From NCBI GenBank assembly GCA_029232285.1, contig JAOXFI010000022.1:1-64000 (forward strand): DNA of 64,000 nucleotides, in the 5' to 3' direction. The first letter of the stretch is position 1. Every line of letters starts with the position of its first letter. The notes below the pieces were generated by a model. That model was not told where the DNA came from, searched no databases, and worked only from the letters and a program-made list of their open reading frames with translations. The position numbers and the translations under genes were made by a program. Shown piece after piece: positions 8,314 through 17,811 of the stretch. This DNA is from Agmasoma carcini (nom. nud.). Its lineage: Eukaryota > Microsporidia > Thelohaniidae.

Positions 8314-10746
8314 ATGGTAAAGCAAAATATAGCTAAATATATCAATTTCATCCAGGACGACGAGTTTTTAGAGCATTTCATTCCTAATATCAAGTCTTAT
8401 AAAACTAAATCAGAACCAATTGAGTCATTTGTATTTTCACAATCTCCAGGCTACATTAACGCCGAACTTAGAGATTATCAAATTCAAGGCCTTAATTGGC
8501 TCATTAAAATGCACGAAAGCCATATCAATTGCATTTTAGCTGATGAAATGGGACTGGGTAAAACCTTACAGTGTATTTCACTATTAGGATATATTAGATA
8601 TATGAAAGGCGAACGATCTAAGCATTTGGTTATCGTTCCTAAGTCAGTATTAGGTAATTGGTATAACGAGTTCAAAAAATTTATACCCGCTCTAAAGGTC
8701 AAGATATATCACACAGCAAGAAACGAGGTACGAGGTGTAGGTAAGGAAATTATTCATAAAAGATATGATGTAGTCTTAACAACATATGAAATGTGTTTAA
8801 CAGCAAAGAGTATCTTAAAAAAGGTAAAATGGGAATACGTCATTGTTGATGAAGCACATCGTCTTAAGAATGAAAATTCATTACTAAGTAAAGTTCTTAG
8901 GATATTTCCAAATAATCACAGACTTTTACTAACAGGTACACCTCTCCAGAACAATGTACACGAACTCTGGGCCTTGCTTAATTTTATAATTCCTGATATT
9001 TTTTTTGATGTTGAAAAATTTGAAGAATATGTTTTACAAGCACAATCTGATGAAAAGGTGGATAAAATTCGTTCATTACTTCAATTATTCTTCTTAAGAA
9101 GAGAAAAGGATGATGTAGAAAAATCATTATTACCAAAAAAGATAGTCAATTTGTACCATCCCTTGACAACACTACAAAAGGATTGGTATAAATCAGTTTT
9201 AAAAAAAGATTTATCAGGCATCGTTCAAAGTCAAACAAAGATGCAACTTCTTAATATTGTAGTTCAGTTAAGAAAGGTGGCCAACCATCCATATTTGTTT
9301 CCTGGTGCAGAGCCTCAACCACTTGAATCTGGCGAGCATTTGATCACTAACTCAGGTAAGATGATTTTACTTGATAAATTATTGAAGAGGGCAAAAGAAA
9401 ATGGATCAAGGGTCTTAATATTCTCACAGATGTCTATGATGTTAGATATCATGGAAGATTATGTTATAATGAGGGAATATGAATATTGTAGAATAGATGG
9501 TAACACTCCTGGTGATGAAAGGGTTGAACAAATTGATGATTTTAATAGTGAAAATTCAGATAAATTCGTTTTTCTTCTTACAACGAGGGCAGGTGGTCTC
9601 GGAATCAATCTTTATACTGCAGATACAGTTATAATATATGATTCTGATTGGAACCCTCAGATGGACTTACAAGCCCAGGATAGAGCCCATAGAATAGGTC
9701 AAAGGAAGCAAGTTAATGTCTTTAGGCTTATTACTTCAGGATCTATCGAAGAATCAATCGTCTTTAGAGCCCAGCAGAAATTAAAACTTGACGAAACCTT
9801 AATTCAAAAAGGAGAGAAAGTTAGAAACAATATTTCTGCCAAAGAATTGATGGGAATGTTAGCAGATGGTTTAGGTATACCTGATAAGGAAGAGAATGAA
9901 TTCTCGATCGAAGAAATCTTACAAATGGGGTATGAAAAGACACAGAAAATGAATGAAAAGATCGATAGTATGGCCATTGGTGAAAGCGAACAGTTTAATC
10001 ATTATAAATTTGAAGGTGAGGATTACAAGGCAAAGATATCAAATTATATTAAGGAAAACAAAATTGCCCCTGTTGAAACGCCTATTCCTGCAAAAAGAAA
10101 GTCATTATTTACACGAAGAGTGTTCAATGAGCTAAATTTCCCAGAACATCAATTCTATCCCAGTGAATTTTATGTTCTTCAAAAGAAAGAAAAAAAATTA
10201 TTTGATAAGGAAGAGGATCTTTCGGAAAAAGACCAGGAAAGGAAGAAAGAACTCTTATCTCAGGGATTTGATTGGTTAAAAAAGGATTATAGAATGTTTT
10301 TATCGTCTTTAGAGATGTATGGGGAGAATGTTGATGCTATTAAAAAGGTTATGAACCATAAAGATGATGTTGAACGTTATTACAAGGTATTTTTCGAAAG
10401 ACTTGATGAGTTGAATGAGGCTGACCGAATAAGGAGCATGTTAGAGAAGGGACGAGTTAGATTGGAAAAGGTGCGAGAATTTAAAAAATTGTATGATGCC
10501 AACCGAGAAACGATTGAGCAATCACTAAAAGTAAATAATAAGATGTGGGTTGATAGTATGTACCTTCTTGGTCTTTATTATAAAAATGCGGAATATCCTA
10601 ATTGCTATGAAAGGATTCATGAGGATATAGTAAGTGAAGGGTATAGTGATTTTGACTATTTCCTGTTATCAAGAGGTGTAATAGAGCTTACGAGACAAAT
10701 AAGTTCACTAATCAATCAAGTTCATAAGATTTGTCAAAACAATTAA
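8314..10746 (+). CDS. ISW1: ISWI-family chromatin-remodelling ATPase
   Basis: An 810-residue SNF2-family ATPase of the ISWI class, which slides nucleosomes. It opens with QSPGYINAELRDYQIQGLNW, typical of ISWI. It has all helicase motifs: Walker A in DEMGLGKT (about residue 85), DEAH in VDEAHRLKNE, LLTGTPLQNN, TRAGGLGINL and QAQDRAHRIGQ. After the ATPase lobes there is a HAND-SANT-SLIDE-like C-terminus: GFDWLKKDYRMFLSSLEMYG (SANT), then a charged spacer helix and a SLIDE-like end (MWVDSMYLLGLYYKN onward). The N-terminal autoinhibitory extension of animal and yeast ISWI is largely missing, so the protein is about 200-300 residues shorter than usual. ISW1 versus ISW2 cannot be decided by eye; the symbol stands for the family. 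Confidence 0.95.
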   Translation: MVKQNIAKYINFIQDDEFLEHFIPNIKSYKTKSEPIESFVFSQSPGYINAELRDYQIQGLNWLIKMHESHINCILADEMGLGKTLQCISLLGYIRYMKGERSKHLVIVPKSVLGNWYNEFKKFIPALKVKIYHTARNEVRGVGKEIIHKRYDVVLTTYEMCLTAKSILKKVKWEYVIVDEAHRLKNENSLLSKVLRIFPNNHRLLLTGTPLQNNVHELWALLNFIIPDIFFDVEKFEEYVLQAQSDEKVDKIRSLLQLFFLRREKDDVEKSLLPKKIVNLYHPLTTLQKDWYKSVLKKDLSGIVQSQTKMQLLNIVVQLRKVANHPYLFPGAEPQPLESGEHLITNSGKMILLDKLLKRAKENGSRVLIFSQMSMMLDIMEDYVIMREYEYCRIDGNTPGDERVEQIDDFNSENSDKFVFLLTTRAGGLGINLYTADTVIIYDSDWNPQMDLQAQDRAHRIGQRKQVNVFRLITSGSIEESIVFRAQQKLKLDETLIQKGEKVRNNISAKELMGMLADGLGIPDKEENEFSIEEILQMGYEKTQKMNEKIDSMAIGESEQFNHYKFEGEDYKAKISNYIKENKIAPVETPIPAKRKSLFTRRVFNELNFPEHQFYPSEFYVLQKKEKKLFDKEEDLSEKDQERKKELLSQGFDWLKKDYRMFLSSLEMYGENVDAIKKVMNHKDDVERYYKVFFERLDELNEADRIRSMLEKGRVRLEKVREFKKLYDANRETIEQSLKVNNKMWVDSMYLLGLYYKNAEYPNCYERIHEDIVSEGYSDFDYFLLSRGVIELTRQISSLINQVHKICQNN

Positions 10747-11234
10747 AAGTTTCAAGTATTTTCAGTTTTATTCAAATTAATGTGGTGGTATCCCTGCTTT
10801 ATATTAAAAGATTTCTATATATATATTAATTATTTTAAGAAAATATTTTATTTGATCCTCTTAATTAAAAGTATGAAAAATTATACATTTAAGGAATGGC
10901 ATTGTAAAAATAATTAATTAAATTTAATATAAAGCATGTTATAGTGATTAAGTTTAAATATTTGTTCTATATCAAATATTAACAATTATTTATATTTAAA
11001 ATATAAAAATGACAAAAACATACAAAAAACATTTTTATAATATAAAAAATGACAAAAACATATAAATATGATTTGTAATATAATTCTTATTGTTTTATGT
11101 GAGAGATATTTTTAGAAATTAGATTTTTTAAATTCAACAAAAATATATAAAAATATATTTATATTGACCTACCATGTCAATAACAATAAATCAACTCTAA
11201 AATTTCATTTTTTAACATTTTTAATCAATAAACT
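10747..11234. other. Intergenic, convergent gene ends, nothing recognised
   Basis: About 490 bp of A+T-rich DNA between the convergent ISWI and RAD10 genes. A short near-duplicate (AATGACAAAAACATA...) occurs at about 11008 and 11048. No gene or RNA was seen. Confidence 0.5.
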
Positions 11235-11807
11235 TCATTCACTCTTCTTAAAAGGCATTTTTAAGTATTTTAAAACATTCTTTGCTTTTTGCTGACCTAA
11301 CCCAAACACATTTCCAAGTTTCTTTTCGTCTGATCTGAACAAATCCTGCAAATCATCATATGTCTTCTTCAAATTAACAACATTGCTTGAATTTATAGTG
11401 GGTATTGATTCTAAAAATGCATCTAAGCCTTGTTCCTTTCTTCTAATGGTGTCATTACTAACCCTTCCACCAATATCAAACCCTCTGAGATACCTCGAAC
11501 ACTCATCTAAAGTCTTACAAAGAATAACTGTGATAGAAACTCTATCTAACAATTCTTGAATCGTCAAATTATAATTAGGCACGTCCACCAGCACCAACAA
11601 CACTTTTAATTTTGTAAACTTAAGACGATTAATTCTCTTATAAATATATTCTGGTTTAGAGGCATGGAACTTAAGACTTAGAAATAAAGCAAAAACATTA
11701 TTATTAACCTCATAATCAGCTGCACAAGAGTTATCATAGTGCCACATAGACCTTCCAAGACAGTCTAAGAGTTTATTCCCTCTTTGAACAGGAGAAACTT
11801 TTATCAT
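11235..11807 (-). CDS. RAD10: RAD10/ERCC1 DNA-repair protein
   Basis: A 190-residue ERCC1/Rad10 homologue, the non-catalytic partner of the XPF/Rad1 structure-specific endonuclease in nucleotide-excision and interstrand-crosslink repair. The diagnostic start VSPVQRGNKLL, the nuclease-like domain with ALFLSLKFHASKPEYIYKR and KVLLVLVDVPNYN, and a C-terminal tandem helix-hairpin-helix ending LGNVFGLGQQKAKNVLKYL all align with ERCC1. The poorly conserved N-terminal tail of other Rad10 proteins is absent, and the protein starts almost at the conserved domain. Its ATG lies only 20 bp downstream of the RRP4 stop codon on the same strand, so the two may share a transcript or overlapping transcripts. 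Confidence 0.93.
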   Translation of the reverse strand: MIKVSPVQRGNKLLDCLGRSMWHYDNSCAADYEVNNNVFALFLSLKFHASKPEYIYKRINRLKFTKLKVLLVLVDVPNYNLTIQELLDRVSITVILCKTLDECSRYLRGFDIGGRVSNDTIRRKEQGLDAFLESIPTINSSNVVNLKKTYDDLQDLFRSDEKKLGNVFGLGQQKAKNVLKYLKMPFKKSE

Positions 11808-11827
11808 AATAAAAATTTTTATAATAT

Positions 11828-12499
11828 TTAAAAATCTTTTAAAATAGAATCTAAATTAATAGAAGCATTACCATTGACTAAATGTAAAATCTTTTCCTTT
11901 AGATTGATGACCGCTCTGTAGCAATCAAGCTTTTCTTCAGCTGGTGAAACCCAAATCAATCCATTGGCACCAGCGATTAGCTCAATATTGGTCGATTTAA
12001 TAAACCTAGAAGTCATCTGATCGATATGAGATGGACAAACTTCTATTAACACCCCATTTTTTAGTTTTCCATACTTTTCATTACGCGTGTGTAGGTTGGC
12101 TGAGCCAGATTTGTTAACTTTTTGAACCTCACAAACAATTAACTCATTTATATCAAAAAAGTTCCTCATATTCATCTCATCCTCTTCAGACTTTCTACGT
12201 TGTGCTACCCCAGGCAGGTTCATAGAACTTAAGCTCAATGTACAATCAAACTTTGAATTAGCCCAAAGTTTCCACTTCTTATTATATACTTCTTCAACCC
12301 TACCTATTATTACGTCACCAACCTCAGGTGTATATTTTGAAGGAAATAAAGGGTTAACTATAATTAGATTATCTATCTTCTGAGGGTATCCGAAAACTGT
12401 GGAAGTTATTAAACTTCCGGTTTGTTCAGTACCATGTCCTTTTATTATGCCTTCCATGCCACAAACGGTCTCTCCAGGCATCAGCAATGGTGTCTTCAT
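11828..12499 (-). CDS. RRP4: Exosome cap subunit RRP4
   Basis: A 223-residue exosome cap protein. The order is an N-terminal NTD (MPGETVCGMEGIIKGHGT), an S1 RNA-binding domain (YTPEVGDVIIGRVEEVYNKK through LSLSSMNLPGVAQRRKSEED), and a KH-like domain with IELIAGANGLIWV. The RRP4 hallmarks LHTRNEKYGKL and RRKSEEDEMNMRNFF separate it from RRP40 and CSL4. RRP4 sits on the RNase PH ring that includes RRP41 (encoded at 4121-4768) and helps feed RNA into the channel. Its length is shorter than human EXOSC2 (293). It is divergent from the INTS11-type gene, with 229 bp between their start codons, and is immediately upstream of RAD10. Confidence 0.93.
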   Translation of the reverse strand: MKTPLLMPGETVCGMEGIIKGHGTEQTGSLITSTVFGYPQKIDNLIIVNPLFPSKYTPEVGDVIIGRVEEVYNKKWKLWANSKFDCTLSLSSMNLPGVAQRRKSEEDEMNMRNFFDINELIVCEVQKVNKSGSANLHTRNEKYGKLKNGVLIEVCPSHIDQMTSRFIKSTNIELIAGANGLIWVSPAEEKLDCYRAVINLKEKILHLVNGNASINLDSILKDF

Positions 12500-12728
12500 G
12501 GGTAAAAATTCTTTACTCTGAAAAAAATTATTTGAACCAAAATATATAAGAAAAGATTTTACTATTTTTCTTAATACATATTCATCATAAAAGGATCAAA
12601 TATTTGGCATTATAAATACCAAGCTTTAGCATAATCATCTCTTACTAATCAATTATTTCTGTATTAAGACCTAATTAAAATAATTAGTATTTAAATTTTT
12701 CAATATATCACTGTAAACTTTTTCATCC

Positions 12729-14213
12729 ATGCATGTGATTCCTCTAGGAGCAGGACAAGATGTTGGTAGATCATGTATAGTGGTTGGAATTGGAGATAAA
12801 ACCGTCATGTTCGACTGCGGTATGCATATGGGCTACAATGACGCAAGAAAATTCCCAGATTTTAGCTACTTTGGCGATGTTGGTAATCTCAGCTCTATTG
12901 TTGATTGTGTGATAATTTCACACTTTCATTTAGACCATTGCGGTGCTTTGCCTTATCTAACGGAAGTATTAGGCTATGATGGACCTATCTTTATGACACA
13001 CCCCACAAAAGATATACTTCCATTGGTTTTAGATAGTTATAGCAAAATATTGGCATTCAAGCAGCGTGATAAAGTTACATTCAAGGATACGGACATTGCT
13101 GAATGTATTGAAAAAATTATACCCCTAAATATACATCAATCATATGACTTAGATGGTTTGAAAATAACACCATATTACGCTGGACATGTTCTTGGTGCGG
13201 CCATGTTCCATGTAGAATATAAAGGAGAAAGTGTAGTATATACTGGTGATTATAGTACAACACCTGATCGTCACCTTAATACTGCGTGGATAAATACCTT
13301 AAGACCGAATTTATTGATTACAGAATCGACATATGGTAGTGTAATAAGGGATTGTAGGAAAAGTAAAGAAAGGGAATTTGTACAATCAGTTCATGAGTGT
13401 ATAAATCAAGGAGGTAAGGTTTTAATACCTATTTTTGCGATAGGTAGAGCACAAGAGCTATGTTTGCTGATTGATTCATACTGGGATAGAATGGGGCTGC
13501 AAGTTCCTATATATTTTGCAGGTGGTCTAACTGAGAAAGCCAATGAAATATTTTTTAAGTATGTCAATTATACGAATGATTCAATCAAAAAGAAGGTGTA
13601 TGAAAAGAATGTATTTAAGTTTGAACGGATACATCCGTTAAGTAAGAATCAGAAAATAGATGGTCCAGCTGTTATCTTTGCAAGTCCTGCAATGTTGCAT
13701 TCTGGTCTATCCTTAAAAATATTTGCTGATATTTGTGAAGATGAAAAAAATACTGTAATATTGCCAGGATACTGTGTTAGAGGTACTATTGGTGAAAAAG
13801 TATTAAATGGAGCAGATACAGTTGATTTATTTGGAGAGAAGAAGAAAATCAGGATTAAAGTTAAGAATATAGCATTTAGTGCACACGCAGACACGCTAGG
13901 TATATTAAAAATAGTTGATCAGTGCAAGCCTGAGAATATCATGTTGGTGCATGGAGATAAGAATAGAATGAGGTCATTATCTAAAATATTAATTGATGAA
14001 TTCGACATACCAGTGACTATGCCTGTGAATGGAGAGATTGTACGCGTTCAAACAGATCAAAATATATCTATAAAGATAAAAAAGGAAGAGCTTAGAAAGT
14101 TTGTTAAACTTAATGAATCCGAATCAGATATTAATTTGATAATGAAGCTATCAAAGGATGAGAATGGAGATATGCAGGCCACTGATTGTGTCAATTTGTA
14201 TAAAGACGAATGA
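12729..14213 (+). CDS. INTS11: INTS11-type metallo-beta-lactamase/beta-CASP RNA endonuclease
   Basis: A 494-residue zinc-dependent endonuclease. The beta-lactamase motifs are HFHLDHCGAL (motif 2), GHVLGAA (motif 3) and YTGDY (motif 4). The beta-CASP motifs are ITESTYG (A), FSAHADTLG (B) and LVHGDKNRM (C). The N-terminus PLGAGQDVGRSC, the MHMGYNDARKFPDFSYF block and SAHAD at motif B are characteristic of Integrator subunit 11. The pre-mRNA 3'-end nuclease CPSF73/YSH1 has SAHTD or SAHVD there. All catalytic ligands appear present. The C-terminal region that binds INTS9 in animals is largely missing (human INTS11 is about 600 residues). Yeasts lack Integrator, so the role here is open: snRNA 3'-end processing or transcription termination are possibilities. 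Confidence 0.88.
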   Translation: MHVIPLGAGQDVGRSCIVVGIGDKTVMFDCGMHMGYNDARKFPDFSYFGDVGNLSSIVDCVIISHFHLDHCGALPYLTEVLGYDGPIFMTHPTKDILPLVLDSYSKILAFKQRDKVTFKDTDIAECIEKIIPLNIHQSYDLDGLKITPYYAGHVLGAAMFHVEYKGESVVYTGDYSTTPDRHLNTAWINTLRPNLLITESTYGSVIRDCRKSKEREFVQSVHECINQGGKVLIPIFAIGRAQELCLLIDSYWDRMGLQVPIYFAGGLTEKANEIFFKYVNYTNDSIKKKVYEKNVFKFERIHPLSKNQKIDGPAVIFASPAMLHSGLSLKIFADICEDEKNTVILPGYCVRGTIGEKVLNGADTVDLFGEKKKIRIKVKNIAFSAHADTLGILKIVDQCKPENIMLVHGDKNRMRSLSKILIDEFDIPVTMPVNGEIVRVQTDQNISIKIKKEELRKFVKLNESESDINLIMKLSKDENGDMQATDCVNLYKDE

Positions 14214-14413
14214 TTATTTTTTTTTGATATTAAATATTAATTTATAAATTGTGTGATTGTAAGGGTTTTATATTAAGGATATAAGCCTTTGAAGCTGAAG
14301 ATTTATCACAGTTTTTCTCTATTCAATTTTGTTTGAATTATAAAAAAAGTACCTTCAATTATATGTTAAAAATATTTTTTAAAAAAACCAAATTGTAAAG
14401 ATTTTTATTAAGC

Positions 14414-16069
14414 TTATTCGCAGGATTCGTATTTAATTCCCAATTGTACCAACGTATCTCTTAAAAATGATGTAAATTCTACTCTAAGAAGAAACTTCTT
14501 GGTCTTATTTTTATATCCTTTGTTCTTTAAAACAACACTACACTTGTATTTATCAATACCTGTTGAACTTAAGCTGGCATTTTGTAGTGAAAAATTATCA
14601 AGATAGTCAAAATATTTTATCTGTAAGAATTTGTGTATTTCAATCTTAAGCTTTCTTAAATCGTCAATTGTTATTTTAGCTGGTAGCAAAAAGGTAAATA
14701 CTATGACCTTTTCAGGTGCTTTTGTCATGTTTATAATCTGTTTGTCCCATAAATCACTGTTCAACATCTTTATCATACCACCATTCTTCTCTAAGAATGA
14801 TGTGACGGTAAGAGACATTTTATAAACCTTAAGATCCTTTCCTTCCACAACAACATCATCTCCAATGTCATATTGATGACTTAACACCATCATAATGCTT
14901 CTATAGAATTCATTTGCAAATCCTTGAGTCATGAAGTGTAAGGCAACGGCTGAAGACAATAGTAAAGCAAATAGATCAGATATAGGAATACCAAATATTA
15001 TCAAATATACAACTATAAGGAATAAAAATACCACCATAATTATTATATTATCAATAACATCAATAAACTTGATTGTAGATGATACCATCTTTTCTAGATC
15101 GACTCTATCCCTATAGAAGTATATGATTGTGTCTCTAAAATCTTTTTTAGGGACAGTTCTATCATGATCTACATCAAAGTAAGCAAATGCTTCGACTGCT
15201 TTCTCTTCTGTCTTAAAAATATTCTTAAATTCATCATAAGTAAGCTTATCACTTGAAGATACACTCGTAAATACATCTCTAGCCAATGTCATTGAGTCTG
15301 TTAATGTTTGAATTGCTGGAGGTTTGATAGTTACCACACCTAAATCAAGTTCATTGTTGAATTCATTATCTTCTTCGTTTTCATCTCTGGTGAAAAGGTT
15401 GGCAATGTCTATTCTAAATATACCCCTCTGTTCGTCATCTGATAAATTTGATGAATCGTCATCGATTTCATATCTAAAGCGTTTCATTCTGTTGAGAATC
15501 TTTTCCGTTTTCTTTGTGCTATTTATTTTAGATTTTAGATTTTTCCTAAGGAACATGTCTTTAAACCATATTAGAAGTATAACTATGGTTGAATATACTG
15601 CAGTAGTAACAATACCAGCCAAGAATATGCGTTTTGTTGTCTGATATAAGAACTTTACTTCATCCTTTACAAGCTTAATCTTTGTATAGTTAAAAAAACA
15701 CCACAATAATATTGTAAATAGTCTCCAGCAAGGGTCAAATATTCTTAGAAGATTTCTAAACTTTAGATCCTTAAAAAATAGATTAAGGTTGTTCATCAAG
15801 TACGTAATACTAATCAACGATCCTAGGGTGACTATAAGTGAATTAAGTAGAATATCTAGCTTCATTCCAAACATGATGTATGTGCCATCACTAAATAGCA
15901 GTCTTAGAAATCTTATTCCACAGACAGCCACTAAGAAGTAGAGTACAAGGTTGATCACCACATCAAATATTCTTATTAGGATAGATTCGTTTATTTCAGT
16001 CTTCACAAGGCACTCTTGATCAACATCAATATCGTTGTTGAACCAGTCGAATTCTTCTTGTATTTCCAT
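14414..16069 (-). CDS. MscS-family mechanosensitive channel with EF-hand
   Basis: A 551-residue membrane protein of the fungal/plant MscS-like class. Hydrophobic segments lie at about residues 31-50, 68-92, 110-128, 147-168, 338-360 and 365-390; the last is the pore-lining segment followed by the MscS beta domain (QYDIGDDVVVEGKDLKVYKMSL). An EF-hand-like loop, DVDHDRTVPKKD, lies just before the pore helices (near residue 300), as in fission-yeast Msy1 and Msy2, which are endoplasmic-reticulum channels that respond to hypo-osmotic swelling. Position 9 of the loop is Pro-Lys-rich rather than a classical ligand, so calcium binding may be weakened. In microsporidia such channels are plausible in the osmotic swelling that precedes germination, but that is inference. 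Confidence 0.9.
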   Translation of the reverse strand: MEIQEEFDWFNNDIDVDQECLVKTEINESILIRIFDVVINLVLYFLVAVCGIRFLRLLFSDGTYIMFGMKLDILLNSLIVTLGSLISITYLMNNLNLFFKDLKFRNLLRIFDPCWRLFTILLWCFFNYTKIKLVKDEVKFLYQTTKRIFLAGIVTTAVYSTIVILLIWFKDMFLRKNLKSKINSTKKTEKILNRMKRFRYEIDDDSSNLSDDEQRGIFRIDIANLFTRDENEEDNEFNNELDLGVVTIKPPAIQTLTDSMTLARDVFTSVSSSDKLTYDEFKNIFKTEEKAVEAFAYFDVDHDRTVPKKDFRDTIIYFYRDRVDLEKMVSSTIKFIDVIDNIIIMVVFLFLIVVYLIIFGIPISDLFALLLSSAVALHFMTQGFANEFYRSIMMVLSHQYDIGDDVVVEGKDLKVYKMSLTVTSFLEKNGGMIKMLNSDLWDKQIINMTKAPEKVIVFTFLLPAKITIDDLRKLKIEIHKFLQIKYFDYLDNFSLQNASLSSTGIDKYKCSVVLKNKGYKNKTKKFLLRVEFTSFLRDTLVQLGIKYESCE

Positions 16070-16097
16070 GTTTATTTAGTTTTCAATTATTTTATCC

Positions 16098-16173
16098 TAT
16101 GAAACAACTCTGAGACATAATTTCAAAATAAATAAAAAATGGGTGTCTCCCTCATAAAATGAGATGTTTCATA
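16098..16173. ncRNA. Candidate three-way-junction structure
   Basis: TATGAAAC (16098-16105) pairs with GTTTCATA (16166-16173). Inside are GAGACA (16112-16117) pairing with TGTCTC (16144-16149), and the hairpin CTCAT-AAA-ATGAG (16151-16163). Together they could form a compact three-way junction about 28 bp upstream of the MscS start codon. It may be an RNA, a 5'-leader structure or a palindromic transposon scar. No known family was recognised. Confidence 0.3.
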
Positions 16174-16725
16174 TTTATAGTCTAGACACAGATCTTAATG
16201 TAGAATGTAAAATTAATTTGATCAATAATTAATTAACAAATGAAAATGTTTAAATTGATTAATTAAATATTCATTGTTATGTGAGTAACACCTCTTGTAA
16301 CCATTAATTTATTTTATTAAATATTTACAAAAAAAAATCGAAGTGTTTTAAGTCGATCATATTCATCTATATGTTGTAATATAATCAATTGTTTAGTTTC
16401 TAAACTTATAAATTATGTTTTTACTTCTATTACAATGAATTATATGCTTAATGTATTTTTAGGGTTTGCTCAAATCCGTTTTTTAATATAAAAAAATTTG
16501 ATGATTTCAATATTAAATTTCTGTTTATCTATTTGTATAAAATGATAATATTCAATATTTTTATTATATCAGAATTTAACAAATGGTTACGTATTATAAG
16601 TATATTTATATCACAAGGTCTAATATTTGGTTTTTATATTTATTTAATAAACAAAATAATAACAATGGCAGTGATATTGAACATTACTATAATAAATCAA
16701 TCATACTACAAATATTATTTTAGTT
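16174..16725. other. A+T-rich intergenic region
   Basis: Nothing is recognised between the candidate structure upstream of the MscS gene and the PRP17 stop codon. A short open frame at 16533-16742 is A+T-driven, overlaps the PRP17 end and is not credible. Confidence 0.5.
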
Positions 16726-17811
16726 TTAATGAAACGTTATGATTTCATGATTCTTAGTCGCCAGTGATATTGTGCCATGGTCTTGTAAATTAGCATCAGC
16801 ACATATAACATCATCTTCTAGTCTTGTGAACGGCTTAAGCCTCTTACTAAAGTATATTGTTGACTTACCACTACAATAGAATATCTCATTACAGTTTTTA
16901 AGTATTCCAAAATTGCAACTTGAATTTTCTGGCTTATCATAATAATTAATCACCCTTCCCTTGTCCCAAGAAAGTATTCTTTTATTATTATCAGTATAAA
17001 AAGAATCATTATCGTCACAATACTTTACTGATATGAAATTATCCTTTTCTGAATGGTATTGCTTACCATTCTCTTCAGATATAAATTGTATCATACCTTC
17101 CTGATCAACAATTGATACCGTGTTTTTCCCTTTTGAAATTGATTTTATATTGTTAGAATACACCCATTGAACACTTGTCTTGGTACGTAGATCAGCAAGA
17201 ACAATTCCTTTAGCACCAGCTCCATACAAGACTTGTTCATCCAAGCATATATCATAAAGGGGCTGATCGCAATTGACGAAACCAAAACATTTCCCCATTT
17301 TATTGTCCCACATTTTTATATAACCATCCAATGATGCAGAGTAGATCTTACTTTCATCATAGTTTAATGTGAATGATGTTACACTCATAGAGTGTCCAAA
17401 GTACATTTGAACAATGTTGTTATTGCTGAATATGATTCTACCATCCTTGCCAGAGCTTAAAATCAAATCATAATAATTTAATATTTGAACTTTAGTTATT
17501 TCGTCCTTATGAAATTTTGTTTTCCATTTTATAGATTTTGGTAATTTAAAGTTATTATTTGTTGAATCACAAAGATATCCTTTTATTCTTCTTCCATATT
17601 TCTTAACTGTTTCATTTCCCGGTTCTTTATTTTGTTTTGATATAATTTTAAATGAATTGTCTTCTGTTTCATCAGATGAATCCATCCATGGACCTTTGTA
17701 ACTATTTTGTACCAAAATGTTGCCAAAATCATTCTTTTTATATTGTTTTGATGTTTTTCTTTTGTTTCTTATCTCTTTATATTCTTTAAGTGTTATTTCT
17801 TTGTTTTCCAT
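16726..17811 (-). CDS. PRP17: Splicing factor PRP17/CDC40 (WD40)
   Basis: A 361-residue WD40-repeat protein. A charged N-terminus (residues 1-90) carries NSYKGPWMDSSDE, resembling the GPWA motif that marks PRP17/CDC40 before its propeller. The propeller starts about residue 95 (KWKTKFHKDEITKVQI, matching the W..H.KGV pattern). It has recognisable blades with SSGKDGRI, ASLDGYIKMWD and VLADLRT, while later blades are degenerate. PRP17 acts at the second catalytic step of pre-mRNA splicing. The usual length is about 455-580, so the N-terminal region is shortened. Together with YJU2, U6 and an intron in the same window it argues for a working spliceosome. Another WD40 protein cannot be wholly excluded. 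Confidence 0.7.
   Translation of the reverse strand: MENKEITLKEYKEIRNKRKTSKQYKKNDFGNILVQNSYKGPWMDSSDETEDNSFKIISKQNKEPGNETVKKYGRRIKGYLCDSTNNNFKLPKSIKWKTKFHKDEITKVQILNYYDLILSSGKDGRIIFSNNNIVQMYFGHSMSVTSFTLNYDESKIYSASLDGYIKMWDNKMGKCFGFVNCDQPLYDICLDEQVLYGAGAKGIVLADLRTKTSVQWVYSNNIKSISKGKNTVSIVDQEGMIQFISEENGKQYHSEKDNFISVKYCDDNDSFYTDNNKRILSWDKGRVINYYDKPENSSCNFGILKNCNEIFYCSGKSTIYFSKRLKPFTRLEDDVICADANLQDHGTISLATKNHEIITFH

Noticed and set aside
13649..13894. Open frames antisense to conserved genes (here inside the INTS11-type gene, and similar ones in ISWI, MscS, RPT5 and GCN5)
   Set aside because: They are shadows of strongly conserved coding sequence on the other strand and show no independent features.
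12729..14213. CPSF73/YSH1 as the identity of the beta-CASP nuclease
   Set aside because: SAHAD at motif B and the N-terminal GAGQDVGRSC and MHMGYND blocks fit INTS11 clearly better.
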